DNA from: Bos javanicus
Taxonomy: Eukaryota > Chordata > Mammalia > Artiodactyla > Bovidae
DNA: 64,000 nucleotides
Direction: 5' to 3'
Assembly: GCF_032452875.1 (NCBI RefSeq)
Contig: NC_083869.1
Span: 78,734,501 to 78,798,500 of the forward strand
Below are positions 44,561-55,864 of this stretch, one piece after another; within the stretch, counting starts at the first letter, position 1; every line of letters begins with the position of its first letter. The notes beneath the pieces are model-generated. The model had not been told where the DNA came from. It saw only the letters and a program-made list of their open reading frames with translations, and searched no databases. A program made the position numbers and the translations under genes.

Positions 44561-45655
44561 AAACTTGGGGTGGAGGATCAGGAGCTGTACTCAGGGTCTG
44601 TTTGAACAGAGCTCTGGGAGGGAGGGAGAGTACAGGGAGGAGTGAAGATGGTGAGTGGAGAACAGAGGTAGAGAGAAAGAGAGATCAGGAAGAAGAAGGG
44701 ATCCAGATCCTTCAGAAGCCAAATGCATTCACCCAAAGTCCATCTGCCTGCCAGGGGAAGGTTGTCATTACAACTAGTTAGCACTTGGAGCACCTTTTCC
44801 AGTCCAAAGCTATTCTTTCCTATAATCACCAATTAGCATCTGTCACAGTCGTTTCCTTGGGTGGTTGATGAGGATTGAAATGCTGGCAGGTTGGAGAGTT
44901 CACGAAAGCCCCACAGTTAATAGCAGTGATATTCAGAGCAGAACTAATAGTTCATGCTTGGAATGAGTTCCCTCTTTTATATGAACAGATTCTCCCAGGA
45001 CCTGTACAGCTTGATTTTCCTGGGCCCAAGCACGTTAACAAGCTATTGTTAGCCAGTAATAACTTGTGGAGCCCCCCTGGCCAGAGAGCAGAGCACTTTA
45101 TCACTGAATAACCCAGCTGATTTATTTTATTATTGGGGGAGCTTGTAAAAAGACAATTCATTTCCCCCCTGCTCGGAGGTGATTCCCTGAGCCATCCTTC
45201 TCAATATTGCACACTGACTCCCATTGCTGAAGAAACTGTGACATACAAAGTTCCCACAAGAACTCATACTAGAGAGGCAGTGTCCAGAGTGTGAGCTCTG
45301 CAGTGAAAGCAGTGCACTTCGCTTTCCACTCATAAATTAGAACATCTCATTACAGAGGCACACACCTGAGCCAGATCACACAGAGCCCTCCCTCCTCTTG
45401 CATACATACCACAGCATCTGCAGGACTCGATGACACTGCTTTTTTCCCTGTGAGACTTCACCATGCTGCTGTGCATCCTTCTATGTCTTTCCCTGTGATT
45501 TAACTCCTGGACCACATCCAAACCCAGAACCCAACCCTAAGTAAGAGCGACTAGAGCTAGCATGTGTTCATTTGCTTTCCCAACATCTGTTGTCCTGATA
45601 ATGTCACTTCAATATTATTTAAGAGAGTCAGTCTTTCCCTTTCTCAGTTCCTATT
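44561..45655. other. Repeat-free stretch of about 1.1 kb
   Basis: No transposon text is recognised, and there is no long conserved frame. Several TAAT cores and a GCCAGTAATAACTTGTGG segment occur around 45000-45130, but no specific regulatory site can be claimed. The frames at 44491-44781 and 45330-45521 are not recognisable. Confidence 0.4.
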
Positions 45656-45659
45656 ATTG

Positions 45660-45960
45660 AATGAGGTTAATCTTTAGCCAGGCAGCAGGGTGGGCACAGA
45701 ACACAAGAGTGGTCCCTCCAGTCTGCAGTGATTGGTCAAGCTTGAACACATTACCCAATTTGTGCCAAGGAGAGTAAAGGCCAGGGATTTTCTGCAGATA
45801 TTGAGAAGGAAAATTTCTCTTTGCTTAGGGAGCCCAAACTTGGCAAGATGTAAACCTGAACAATATGTAGAAACCTCTGTCATTATATACAAAGAATCTG
45901 ACTAATGATGAAAAGAGATGAGGATGAAAATCTTGGAGACAAACATAGCCCTAATGACAA
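45660..45960. mobile_element. Old mammalian repeat, family not assigned
   Basis: CAGTGATTGGTCAAGCTTGA, CCCAATTTGTGCCAAGGAGA and GGCAAGATGTAAACCTG follow the order of a mammal-wide interspersed repeat I know by text but cannot name. Confidence 0.4.
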
Positions 45961-46094
45961 AATCCAAGCCTCTGCATCTACACCTTTCTGAAGCCGTTGC
46001 CCACTGTGTCTCCTAGACATACTAGTCATCTCTTCCTATATAGCATGAGTCCACTTTACATTGCTCCAAAGCAAGCTCTCCCAAAACACAGTGA

Positions 46095-46230
46095 CATTAA
46101 CAGTCACCCTGCTTGATACTCAGAACGGCCCAGTGAGGTAAGTACTGTAGAAATAGAGGGAAAGAGACTTTGAAAGGTTAAGGAACTCGCCTTAGCCAGT
46201 ACATGGCATAGTAGGTGGTCAGTTAGTGTA
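46095..46230 (-). mobile_element. MIR SINE remnant
   Basis: CCCAGTGAGGTAAGTACTGT, GGTTAAGGAACTCGCCTTAG and CATGGCATAGTAGGTGG match antisense MIR. Confidence 0.7.
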
Positions 46231-46826
46231 TTAATAAGTTACTGATTTATTTACTGAACATAGAGAACTTATTCATTCTCATCCCAGACTCCAGAAGAAA
46301 AGGGCCTTGTGCATCAGTCCTTGTGGTTTGCTTTCTGGTCCCTTCTTGCTTGATCCTCTTGTGCATTGCAATGCCCAGTGTTTTTAAAGCCAATCTACTC
46401 CACACTGAAATCTGTGTACTGGAAAAAATCTAAAATCTATGGACCACCAACCAGTCTTGCTCAGCACTAGACTTTGCTGAAATGCACATTCATTTCCTAC
46501 CCTGAATCCCCTAAGTTGTAGGCCCCTTCTCCCAGGCTGGATCCCTTTTGTAGATCCATCTCTGGGTTCTATTCACACATACTCTCACAATCTTTGTCTG
46601 CCATCCCCTGAATCAGCATTCTGGGAAACCCTAACAGGAACCATCAAGGCGGAGGGGCAGGGACAATTTCAATGGGGCTGGAGCTGGAGCATAGCTCATC
46701 CTATTCAGAGAAACATGGTGCTCAAAGAGGCTGAAGAGCCAGGCTCCACAGGGAAAGTTGATCTCTAATGACCAGAGAGCTATCTCCATTAGAGAGGACT
46801 GATGTCCAGGGAGAAGCACCCCTGAT
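46231..46826. other. Unique sequence, nothing recognised
   Basis: No gene or clear repeat. The short antisense frame at 46631-46819 has no known family. Confidence 0.45.
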
Positions 46827-46837
46827 GAAGTGAGGTT

Positions 46838-47281
46838 CAGTTCAGTTCAGTTCAGTTCAGTCGCTCAGTCGTGTCTGACTCTTTGAGACCCCATGAATCG
46901 CAGCACTCCAGGCCTCCCTGTCCATCACCAACTCCCGGAGTTCACTCAAAATCACGTTCATCGAGTCAGTGATGCCATCTAGCCATCTCATCCTCTGTCG
47001 TCCCCTTTCCTCCTGCCCCCAATACCTCCCAGTATCAGAGTCTTTTCCAATGAGTCAACTCTTCACGTGAGGTCGCCAAAGCACTAGAGTTTCAGCTTTA
47101 GCATCAGTCCTTGCAAAGAAATCCCAGGGCTGATCTCCTTCAGAATGGACTGGTTGGATCTCCTTGCAGTCCAAGGGACTCTCAAGAGTCTTCTCCAACA
47201 CCACAGTTAAAAGCATCAATTCTTCGGCGTTCAGCTTTCTTCATACTCCAACTCTCGCATCCATACATGACCACTGGAAAA
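46838..47281 (-). mobile_element. BovB, young and 5'-truncated
   Basis: Antisense copy of the last 440 bp, beginning with four GTTCA repeats. Perfect duplication GAAGTGAGGTT (46827-46837 and 47282-47292). Low divergence suggests a recent insertion. Confidence 0.95.
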
Positions 47282-47292
47282 GAAGTGAGGTT

Positions 47293-47710
47293 AGGGATGT
47301 GGAAAGGATTAGCTCAGTGTGAGTCAGGGTGGTAAGCAGAGGCACTGAAGCCAGGCTGCCAGGATTTGAAAGCAGTCTCCATCATCTTGAGCTAATTAAC
47401 CGAATTCTCTCTGCCTGGTTTTCCTCATCTGTTTCCCTCATCACTGCTACTGATGATGCCTGTCAATTGTCCCTTTTGAGGTTGCTGGGAGACTTAAAAA
47501 GAGTCACTACAGGCAAAGGGATATCCATGGCAGTGCTCAGGGAGGGATCGCCTTGAGTGGCATTACTGGGTCTCTGGACATGTCTGAGTGATATAAGCAG
47601 AATCCAGCAAGTTCAGTGTCTCTTTAATGTTTCCTAATTCTGCAACTTCTCTTTTTCACTTTTTCTTATCCTCCTTAAAACTCCTCTATTTTAAGCCATG
47701 AGCTTCACTC
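47293..47710. other. Unique sequence, nothing recognised
   Basis: The open frame at 47329-47556 starts near the BovB edge and shows no known domain. Confidence 0.4.
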
Positions 47711-48015
47711 ATAACTTTGTTGGTAAAGAATCTGCCTGAAATTCAGGAGACCCTGGTTTGAATCCTGGGTTGGGAAGATCCACTGGAGAAGGGATAGACT
47801 ACCCACTCAGTATTCCTGGGCTTCCCTTGTGGCTTAACTGGTAAAGAATCCACCTGCAATGCAGGTGACCTGGGTTCTATCCCTGGGTTGGGAAGATCCC
47901 CTGGAAAATGGAAAGGCTACCCACTCCAGTATTCTGGCCTGGAGAATTTCATGGACTGTATACTCCATGGGGTCGCAAAGAGTCAGACATGACTGAGCAA
48001 CTTTCACTCACTCAT
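47711..48015 (+). mobile_element. Bov-tA2-type SINE (two heads)
   Basis: Two tRNA-derived heads (TTGGTAAAGAATCTGCCTGA and GGGCTTCCCTTGTGGCTTAA), then Bov-A ending GAGTCAGACATGACTGAGCA and ACTTTCACTCACTC. The first head lacks its first bases. Confidence 0.9.
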
Positions 48016-48267
48016 ATTAAGCGACATACTACTTCTCAAGAACAACCTCAACTTTCCACCATCAGGTAAAACAAATCACTTCTAGGACCCTGCCCAGCTT
48101 GTGAGACCCAACCCAGCACTGTCCCATCCAGGTGGCATTCTTGCAGAAAGAAAATCCACTCAGAAATAAAGACTGCAATCCCACCCACATGTGTGCTTTC
48201 CTGAAGGAATGTGCACCTGAAAAAATCAGAGATTTGACATAAAAGCTGTTTCTGCTGTAAATTTCAG

Positions 48268-49365
48268 AGTTGTCATTCACTCAGTGGTGTCTGACTCTGT
48301 GACCCCATGGGCTACAGCAAGCCAGTCTTCCCTGTCCTTCACTATCTCTTGGAGTTCACCCAAGCTCATGTCCATTGAATTGCTATCCAATCATTTTATG
48401 CTCTGTTGCCGTCTTCTCCTCCTGCCCTCAATTTTTCCTAGCATCAAGGTCTTTTCCCATGAGTTGACTGTTCACATCAACTGGCAAAAGTATTGGAGCT
48501 TCAGCATCAGCCCTTCCAATGAATATTCAGAGTTGATTGCCTTTAGGATTGACAGGTTTGATCTCCTTGCTATCCAAGAGACTCTCAAGAGTCTTCTCCA
48601 ACACCACAGTTCAAAAGCATCGATTCTTCAGCACTCAGCCTTCTTTATGGTTCAACTCTCACATCTGTACATGACTACTGGAAAAACCATAGCTTTGACT
48701 AGATGGGCCTTTGTCAACAAAGTGATATCTCTGCTTTCTATTATTCTGTCTAGGTTTGTCATAGCTTTTCTCCCAAGGAGAAAAAAATTCTTTTAATTTA
48801 GTAACTGCAGTCACCATTGGCAGTGATTTTGAAGCCCAAGAAAACAGTTTCTCACTGTTTCCATTGTTTCCCTATCTATTTGCTATGAAGTGAAGGGATC
48901 AGATGCCATGATCTTCATTTCTTGAATGTGGAGTTGCAAGCCAGCTTTTTCACTCTCCTCTTTCACCTTCATCAAAAGACTCTTTAGTTACTCTTTGCTT
49001 TCTGCCATTAGAGAGGTGTTATCTGCATATCTGAGGCTATCGATATTTCTCCTGGCAATCTTGATTCCACCTTGAGCTTCGTCCGGCCTGGCATTTCAGA
49101 TGATGTACTCTGCATACAAGTTAAATAAGCAGGGTGACAATATACAGTCTTTTCTTACTCCTTTCCCAATTTTGAGCCAGTCAGTTTTTTTCCATGTCCA
49201 ATTCTAACTGTTGCTTCTTGACCTGCGTACAGGTTTCTCAGGAGGCAGGTAAGTTGGTCTGCTGTTCACATCTCCTTAAGAATTTTGCACAATTGGTTGT
49301 GGTCCACACAGTTAAAGACTATGGGAATATTTTGGTTTTCAACATCCAGATGCTTCTTGCTTTCA
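48268..49365 (-). mobile_element. BovB, 5'-truncated and diverged
   Basis: Antisense copy from GTTGTCATTCACTCAGTGGT to about the palm region (GTTGTGGTCCACACAGTTAA). The right end is eroded. An L1 follows at 49370. Confidence 0.85.
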
Positions 49366-49369
49366 TATT

Positions 49370-49865
49370 TTCATTCTATTTTTTTTTCAGTTTTATTGGA
49401 GTATAAAAGTTGCTTTACAATGTTGCTAGTCTCTGCTGTGTGGCAAAGTGAATGAGCCATACCTGTACATATATCCTCTTACTTTTGGATTTCCTTCACG
49501 CGTAGGTCACCATAAAGCATCAAATAGAGCTCCTTATGCTATAGAGTGGGTTCTCATTACTTATCCATTTTATACATAAAATCAATAGTGTATATATGTT
49601 AATATCAATCTCTCAATTCACCACATCCCCCTTTTTCCTGCTTGGTAATGATGTTTATCCTCTACATCTGTGTCTTTATTTCTGCTTTGCAAATAGGTTC
49701 ATCTGTACCATTTTTCTAGATTCCACATCTATGCATTAATAGACAATATTTGTTATTCTCTTTCTGACTTGACTTCACTCTGTATGACAGCCTCTAGGTC
49801 CATCCACATCTCTGTGAAGGGAATAGTTTCACTGTTTTTTTATGGCTGGTTAATAGTCTAATCTA
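49370..49865 (-). mobile_element. L1 3' end
   Basis: T-rich tail, then GGAGTATAAAAGTTGCTTTA, TTGCAAATAGGTTCATCTGT and GACAGCCTCTAGGTCCATCC, the antisense L1 3'UTR and ORF2 end. No clear duplication is seen. Confidence 0.8.
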
Positions 49866-50068
49866 GGCACACCAGTTCTCTATTCTCCTGAGAGTGTGAG
49901 TGATTTTTTGAACTGAAGGATGCATCTAGAACTTCATCTAGAACTGGAAGAAAAGCAAGCTTCTGAGTCAGGATTTAAAAAGTGCTCATCTGTGAATCTG
50001 AGTGTTTCCATAACTATAGATTCTGTCAAGGGACCATTTTGTAAATAGATATTATATATGCTGCATAA
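49866..50068. other. Short unique segment
   Basis: Nothing recognised. It ends with ATATATGCTGCATAA (50054-50068), the left target duplication of the next BovB. Confidence 0.5.
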
Positions 50069-50078
50069 AGCATTTGCT

Positions 50079-51150
50079 TTAGGTCATACCTGAATGACAC
50101 AGTGGTTTTCTCTACTTTCTTCAGTTTAAGCCTGAATTTTCCAAAAAGGAGCTCATGATCTGAGCCACAGTCAGCTCCAGGTCTTGTTTTTGCTGAATAT
50201 ATAGAGCGTCTCCATTTTGGATGCAAAGAATCTAATCAGTCTGATTTTGTTATTGACCATCTATTGATGTTCCTATATAGAGTAACCTCCTATGTTGTTG
50301 GAAAAAGATGCTTGCTATTTATCACCAGCATGTTCTCTTGATAAAATTCTGTTAGCCTTTGCCCTGCTTCACTTTGTACTCCAAGGCCAAACTTGCTGAT
50401 TATTCTGGGTATCTCTTGATTTCCTACTTTTGAATTCCAATCCCCTATGATAAAAAAGACATCTTTTTTTAGTGTGAGTTTTAGAAGATGTTTTAGGTCT
50501 TCGTAGAATCAGTCAACTTCAGCTTCTTTGAATCAATGATGGGGCATAGACTTGGATTACTGTGACACTGAATGGTTTCCCTTGGAAACGAACCGAGGTC
50601 ATTCTCTCGTTTTTGAGGTTCCACCCAAGTACTGCATATCAGACTCTTTTGTTGATTATGAGGGCTATTCCATTTCTTCTAAGGTATTCTTGCCCACAGC
50701 AGTAAATATAATGCTCATCTGAATTAAAATTCACCCATTCCTTTCCATTTTAGTTCACTGATTCCTGCAATATTGATATTCAATCTTACCATTTCCTTCT
50801 TGACCATGTACAATTTACCTTGATTCATGGACCTAACATTCCAGGTTCCTACACAATATTGTTCTTTACAGCATCAGATTTGATTTTCATCAGTAGACAC
50901 ATCCACAACTGAGCATCTTTCCCACTTCAGCCCAGCCACCTCATTCTTTCCAGAGCTATTATTAATTGTCCTTCACTCTTCCCCAGTAGCATATTGGATG
51001 TTTTAGGCCTGAGGGGCTCATGGTCTGGTGTCATATATTTTTGCCTCTTCATACTGTTGATGGGGTTTTCAAGGCAAGAATACTAGAATGGGTTCCCCTC
51101 TCCTCCTCCAGTGGTCCACATTTTGTCCAAACCCTTTACTATTACCTGTC
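50079..51150 (-). pseudogene. BovB endonuclease remnant (inverted part of BovB-6)
   Basis: Antisense text matches the endonuclease domain: the GADCGSDHELL block at about 50150-50180, the region corresponding to GDWNAKVG near 50440 and the WNVRS region near 50830. It is heavily mutated, without a long open frame. Confidence 0.72.
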
Positions 51151-51245
51151 CATCTTGGGTGTCCCTGCATGGCATGTCTTATAGCTGCACTGAGTTATGC
51201 AAGCCCGTTTGCCATGACAGGGCTGTGATCCATGAAGGGGAGCCA

Positions 51246-53420
51246 TTCAGGTATGACCTAAATCAAATCTCTTATGATTATAAAGTGCAGGTATTAAATA
51301 GTCTCAAAGGATTAGATCTGGTAGACAGAGTTCCTGAAGAACTATGGATGGAGGTTCATAACATTGTACAGGAGACAGTGACCAAAACCATCCCAAAGAA
51401 AAAGAAATGCAAGAATGCAAAGTAAATATCTGATGCTGCTGCTATTGCTAAGTCACTTCAGTCGTGTCCGACTCTGTGCAACCCCATAGACAGCAGCCCA
51501 CCAGGCTCCCCCATCCCTGGGATTCTCTAGGCAAGAATACTGGAGTGGGTTGCCATTTCCTTCTCCAATGCATGAGAGTGAAAAGTCAAAGTGAAGTCGC
51601 CCAGTCGTGTCTGATTCTTTGCGACCCCAGGTTGCCATTTCCTTCTCCAATGCATGAGAGTGAAAAGTCAAAGTGAAGTCGCCCAGTCGTGTCTGATTCT
51701 TTGCGACCCCATGGACTGCAGCCTACCAGGCTCCTCAGTCCATGGGATTTTCCAGGCAAGAGTACTGGAGTGGGTTGCCATTGCCTTCTCCAAATTATCT
51801 GATGAGGTTTTATAAATAGCTGAGGAAAGAAGTGAAGTAAAAGGCAAAGGAGAATGGAAATGTTATATGCAATTGAATTCAGAGTTCCAGAGAATAGCAA
51901 GAAGAGATAAGAAGGCCTTCTTAAATGAATAATGTAAAGACATAGAGGAAAACAATAGAATGAGAAAGACTAGAGATCTCTTCAAGAAAACTGGAGGTAT
52001 CAAAGGAACATTTCATGCAAGGATGGGCACAATAAAGGACAGAATTGACAGAAGAGATTAAGAAGAGGTGGCAAGAATACACAGAAGGACTATACAAAAA
52101 GTCTTAATGACCTGGCTAACCACAATGGTGTGGCCACTCACCTAGACCCAGAAATCCTGGAGTGTGAAGTCAAGTGGGTCTTAGGAAGCATCACCACAAA
52201 CAAAGCTAGTGGAGGTGATGGAATTTCAGATGAGCTATTTCAAATCTTAAAAGATGATGTTATTCAAGTGCTACACTCAATATGTCAGCAAATTTGGAAA
52301 ACTCAGCAGTGGCCACAGAACTGGAAAAGGTCAATTTTCATTCCAATTCCAAAGAAGGGCAATGCCAAAGAATGTTCAAATTACCATACAAATGTGCTCA
52401 TTTCACATGCCAGCAAGGTGATGCTAAAAATACTTCAAGCTAGACTTCAGCAGTATGTGAACTGAGAACTTCCAGATGCACAAGCTGAGTTTTGAAGAGG
52501 CAGAGTTACCAGAGATCAACCTTCATTGGATAATGGAAAAAGCAAGAGAATTCCAGAAAAATATCTACTTCTGCTACATTGTCTATGCCTAGGCTTTTGA
52601 CTATGTGGATCACAACAAACTGTGGAAAATTCTCCAAGAGAAGAGAATACCAGACCACCTTACCTGTCTCCCAAGAAACCTGTATGCAGATCAAGAAGCA
52701 ACAGTTAGAACTGGATATGGACTGGTTATGTAACAGACTGGTTCAAAATTGGGAAAAGTGTACATCAAGGCTGCATATTGTCACCCTGATTATTTAACTT
52801 ATATGCAGAGTACATCATCTGAAATGTCAGGCTTTATGAATCATAAGTTGGAATCAAGGTTGCTAGGAGAAATATCAACAACCTCAGATATGCAAATGAG
52901 TGCACTCTAATGGCAGAAACTGAAGAGGACCTGAAGAGCCTCTTGATGAAGGTGAAAGAAGACAGTGAAAAGGATGACTTAAAACTCAACATTCAAAAAA
53001 CTAATCTCATGGCATCTGGTCCCATCACTTCATGGCAAATAGAAGGGGAAAAAAAAAAAAAACTGGAAGCAGTGACCTATTTTCTTTTCTTGGGCTCCAA
53101 ATCACTTTGGATGGTAACTTCAGTCATGAAATTAAATGACAATTGCTCGCTGGAAGGAAAGCTATGACAAACCTAGACAGCATATTATAAAGCAGAGATA
53201 TTACTTTGCATATAAGATCCATATAGTCAAAACTATGATTTTCTTAGTAGTCATGTATGGATGTGAGAGTTGGAACATAAAGAAGGCTGAGCAATGAAGA
53301 ACTGATGCCTTTGAATTGTGGTGCTGGAGAAGACTGTTGAGAGTCTCTTGGACTACAAGGAAATCAAACCAGTCAATCCTAAAGGAAATCAATCCTGAAT
53401 GTTCGCCAGAAGGACTGATG
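51246..53420 (+). pseudogene. BovB reverse-transcriptase pseudogene (in BovB-6)
   Basis: Frames at 51111-51425, 52130-52465 and 52910-53167 hold linker (KTIPKKKKCKNAK), RT N-terminal and fingers (NKASGGDGISDELFQIL; QQIWKTQQWPQNWKRSIFIPIPKKG), and thumb (LKSLLMKVKEDSEK) blocks. The catalytic box reads YANE at about 52890-52901 instead of YADD, so both catalytic acids are altered. An A-run at about 53050-53062 adds a frameshift. Confidence 0.8.
51436..51795 (+). mobile_element. Bov-A2 SINE with an 82-bp internal duplication
   Basis: Starts with GCTGCTGCTATTGCTAAG and ends CCTTCTCCAAAT. An 82-bp segment spanning the monomer boundary (51548-51629) is repeated at 51630-51711 with no visible difference. 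TATCTGATG flanks it (51427-51435 and 51796-51804). It interrupts the BovB linker. Confidence 0.93.
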
Positions 53421-53675
53421 CTGAAGCTTCAATACTATGCAAGGAGCTGACTCATTGGAAAACACCCTAATTCTGGGAAAGATTGAAGGCAAAAGGATAA
53501 GGGGTGACAAAGGATGAGATGGTTAAACATCATAATTGACTCAGTGAACATGAATTTGAGTCAGTTTTGGGAGACAGTGGAGGACAGAGGAGCCTGGCAT
53601 ACTCCAGTCCATGGGGTCACAGAGAGCTGGAAATGACTTAGGGACTGAACAACACAACAAATATATGCTACATAA

Positions 53676-54269
53676 TAAAATCATATTGTCTGTGTTATAT
53701 AATAATATATATGGACTGGTAGATAGGAATATATCAATATAAACATGGATCTGTTTAGCACTATGCTACTAAAATGGGATCATCTTAGTAGCTATGCACA
53801 CATGATTTCATGGCTGGGACCACAAGACTGACTAATTGGTTGTCAGAATAAACATAAATGAAGGAAATGAAGAAGAAAGGAATGAAGAAAGAAAGGGAAA
53901 GAAGAAAGGAAGGAGGAAAGGAAGAAGGAAGAAGCCACAGACAAGTATGATGCCATTTCTTCATTATCATTGGCACCAGCTTCTCCATCTCCCAGCTGGC
54001 AATTGCTGGGTCACACTACAGAAGATGCTATTGGGCAAGTTCCTTTGAAAAATTGCCCATATGGGTCATGGATCCACCTCTGAACACCCTGAGTGAGCAT
54101 TCAGGTCCAATTCTTTGTGAACCTCTTCATTAGTGACCCATTAGTGAGTCAGTTTGAGTTTGACAAAATATGTAATCTTGGTCTGACCCACTGAGAACTA
54201 CATTAGTTCTATTCATGTTTCTCAGGCTTTAAAAGATTTCCTAATCCATTGAAAGATTTCCTAATCCTG
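53676..54269. other. Unique sequence with a purine tract
   Basis: 53857-53938 is almost pure purine (GAAAG, GGAAG and GAAGG units), a degenerate simple repeat. The rest shows nothing recognisable. A frame at 53836-54048 reads through the tract and is an artefact of low complexity. Confidence 0.7.
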
Positions 54270-54825
54270 GAATAGAAACTAAAATACCTCAGCATCAGAT
54301 TCCTATTGCTGTTGTAAGAAATTACCATAAACTTTGTTTAGTGGTTTAATGAAGCCTACACTTATTCCATTATGTTTCTGGAAGTCAGAAGCCTGGCAGG
54401 GTCTTACTTTGCCAAAATTTAGGAGTTGGCTGAGCTGCATCCTTTCTGTAGGCAGGATGAGAGAATCTGATACCTTGCCTTTTCCTGCTTCTAGGGTCCA
54501 CCTGCATTCCTTGGCTCATGGCCCTTTCCTTCACCTTCAAAGTCAGCCATTTAGCATCTTCAAATCTCTCTGATTCTGACCTGTTTCTCTCAACACTTCT
54601 TCATCTTTTAATCTTAACCTCCTACCTTTTTCTTATAAGCACCCTTTTGGACACATTAGACCCCATCAATTAATGCAGCATAGTCAAGATGCTTAGTCTA
54701 ATCACATCTTCAAAGTCTGTTTTACTATGTTAGGTAACATCATCACAGGTTTATGAGATAAGAACATAGACACCTTTGGCAGGGGAGCTGGGGGAGCATT
54801 AATTTTCTTACCACAGCTCCCCATC
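54270..54825. mobile_element. Old mammalian repeat, family not assigned
   Basis: TTGCTGTTGTAAGAAATTAC, GTTTCTGGAAGTCAGAAGCC, CTTATAAGCACCCTTTTGGA and CTAATCACATCTTCAAAGTC follow a common mammal-wide repeat text. I cannot name the family with confidence. Confidence 0.5.
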
Positions 54826-54989
54826 AATAAAGTGACCACTTTATGTATTTCCAGACCAGGGAAACAAAAGGGTGTAGCTAACTAACCCTGAGTACCCCAT
54901 ATGCCAGAAATTGTGATCATCATAGAATGTTTTTCACATAATGGATCTAAGTTTCAGGTCTTACAAGAGCTATGTAAGAGCTATCATTC

Positions 54990-55085
54990 TCCATGAACTA
55001 TGAGAACTGAGGCTCTAGGAAGTTATCATTTATCTAAAGGCATTGGACCAAGGGCACAGAGAATCCCTAGATCTGAACCAAATTT
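54990..55085 (-). mobile_element. MIR SINE remnant
   Basis: GAGAACTGAGGCTCTAGGAA and CAAGGGCACAGAGAATCCCT match antisense MIR around the GAAACTGAGGC core. Confidence 0.6.
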
Positions 55086-55432
55086 GCTGTGACCCCAAAT
55101 CCCACCTTCTTTCATGTCACCCACACTGCTCAACACAACTCCAAAGTAGGAATCCAAAACCAACACTAGAAAATGGAGTGTTTCCAAACTTAGCACTGGC
55201 CCCAACTGTCCTCATGCCTCTGTACCAACCAAGAGGGTAGGTTTGGAAAGCAGGAGTCCAGCATGGCCATTGTTGCCCTTGTTTCTTACTGCCGCCACAC
55301 TGCTTGTTCACCATTGGTGCTTTAGAAATATATGCTTTCTAAATAAACATTTAAAGAAACCCCTTCAAAGACCCAAGTCAGAGGGATGGACAAAACTCAG
55401 GCCCCCTGAATCACTCATCATTCTAGTAATCA

Positions 55433-55461
55433 CAACTGAGCGACTGAACTGAACTGAACTG
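55433..55461 (+). mobile_element. Tiny BovB 3'-tail insertion
   Basis: Only the last 29 or so bases of BovB (CAACTGAGCGACTGAACTGA and onward) are present. The pentamer AATCA lies on both sides (55428-55432 and 55462-55466). Confidence 0.75.
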
Positions 55462-55695
55462 AATCATCCACAGACCTCACTGCTGCCTGTAACCACTCTG
55501 CTCCTGGCTGGCAGGAGATGCCAAAATACATAAACACTTAGAAGCTCATGATCAATTTGAAGCAACACCAAGAGCCCAGGGATGCTGTTCAGGGCTTTCT
55601 GGTGCTGGTGAGGTGAGTAAGAAGAACAGCCTGAATCTGACAGGGCTCCAAGCACTGGATCATCGCCTCTATCCAGAACGCTGATATAGCTTGAT

Positions 55696-55864
55696 CAGTG
55701 GTTGGAAATGCTGAGGTGCCTACAAATCTCTAGGGAAGATTGTCAGAACATGCACTACTGGACTCCAGCCACAGAGATTCTAATCAAGTAGGTCTTCAGG
55801 CATCTGCGAAGTTAACAAGCTCCCCTGGTGAAGGTAGTTGGACAACCACGTCTTGAGAAACACT
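55696..55864 (+). mobile_element. MER5A-like hAT MITE
   Basis: CAGTGGTTGGAAATGCTGAG at the left, CCACAGAGATTCTAATCAAG and GTAGGTCTTCAGGCATCTGC in the core, and CTTGAGAAACACTA at the right follow MER5A. Confidence 0.72.

Larger units (their letters stand above)
50069..53660 (+). mobile_element. BovB-6: near-full-length BovB with inverted 5' part
   Basis: 50069-51245 is antisense and covers the leader end and endonuclease. 51246-53660 is sense and runs from the linker through RT to the 3' tail (GGACTGAACAACACAACAA). CATTCAGGTATGACCTAAA occurs in both segments, so about 20 consensus bases are duplicated at the inversion junction. Duplication ATATATGCT(G/A)CATAA lies at 50054-50068 and 53661-53675. 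A Bov-A2 (51436-51795) sits in the linker. Confidence 0.86.

Noticed and set aside
44561..45655. Named enhancer or transcription-factor site
   Set aside because: Short AT-rich homeodomain-like cores occur by chance at this length; nothing specific could be supported.
40622..48015. tRNA gene candidates from tRNA-like heads with GGTTCAATCCC-type boxes
   Set aside because: Each belongs to a Bov-tA SINE, is followed by Bov-A text, and does not fold as a complete tRNA in the sequence I read.
1247..51795. Many open frames rich in serine and proline reading SDSVRPHRRQP or SCPTLCDP
   Set aside because: They are translations of Bov-A2 and Bov-A SINEs, repeated at each copy and not proteins.
53836..54048. 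Lysine- and glutamate-rich frame
   Set aside because: It reads through a purine simple repeat; composition alone explains the open frame.
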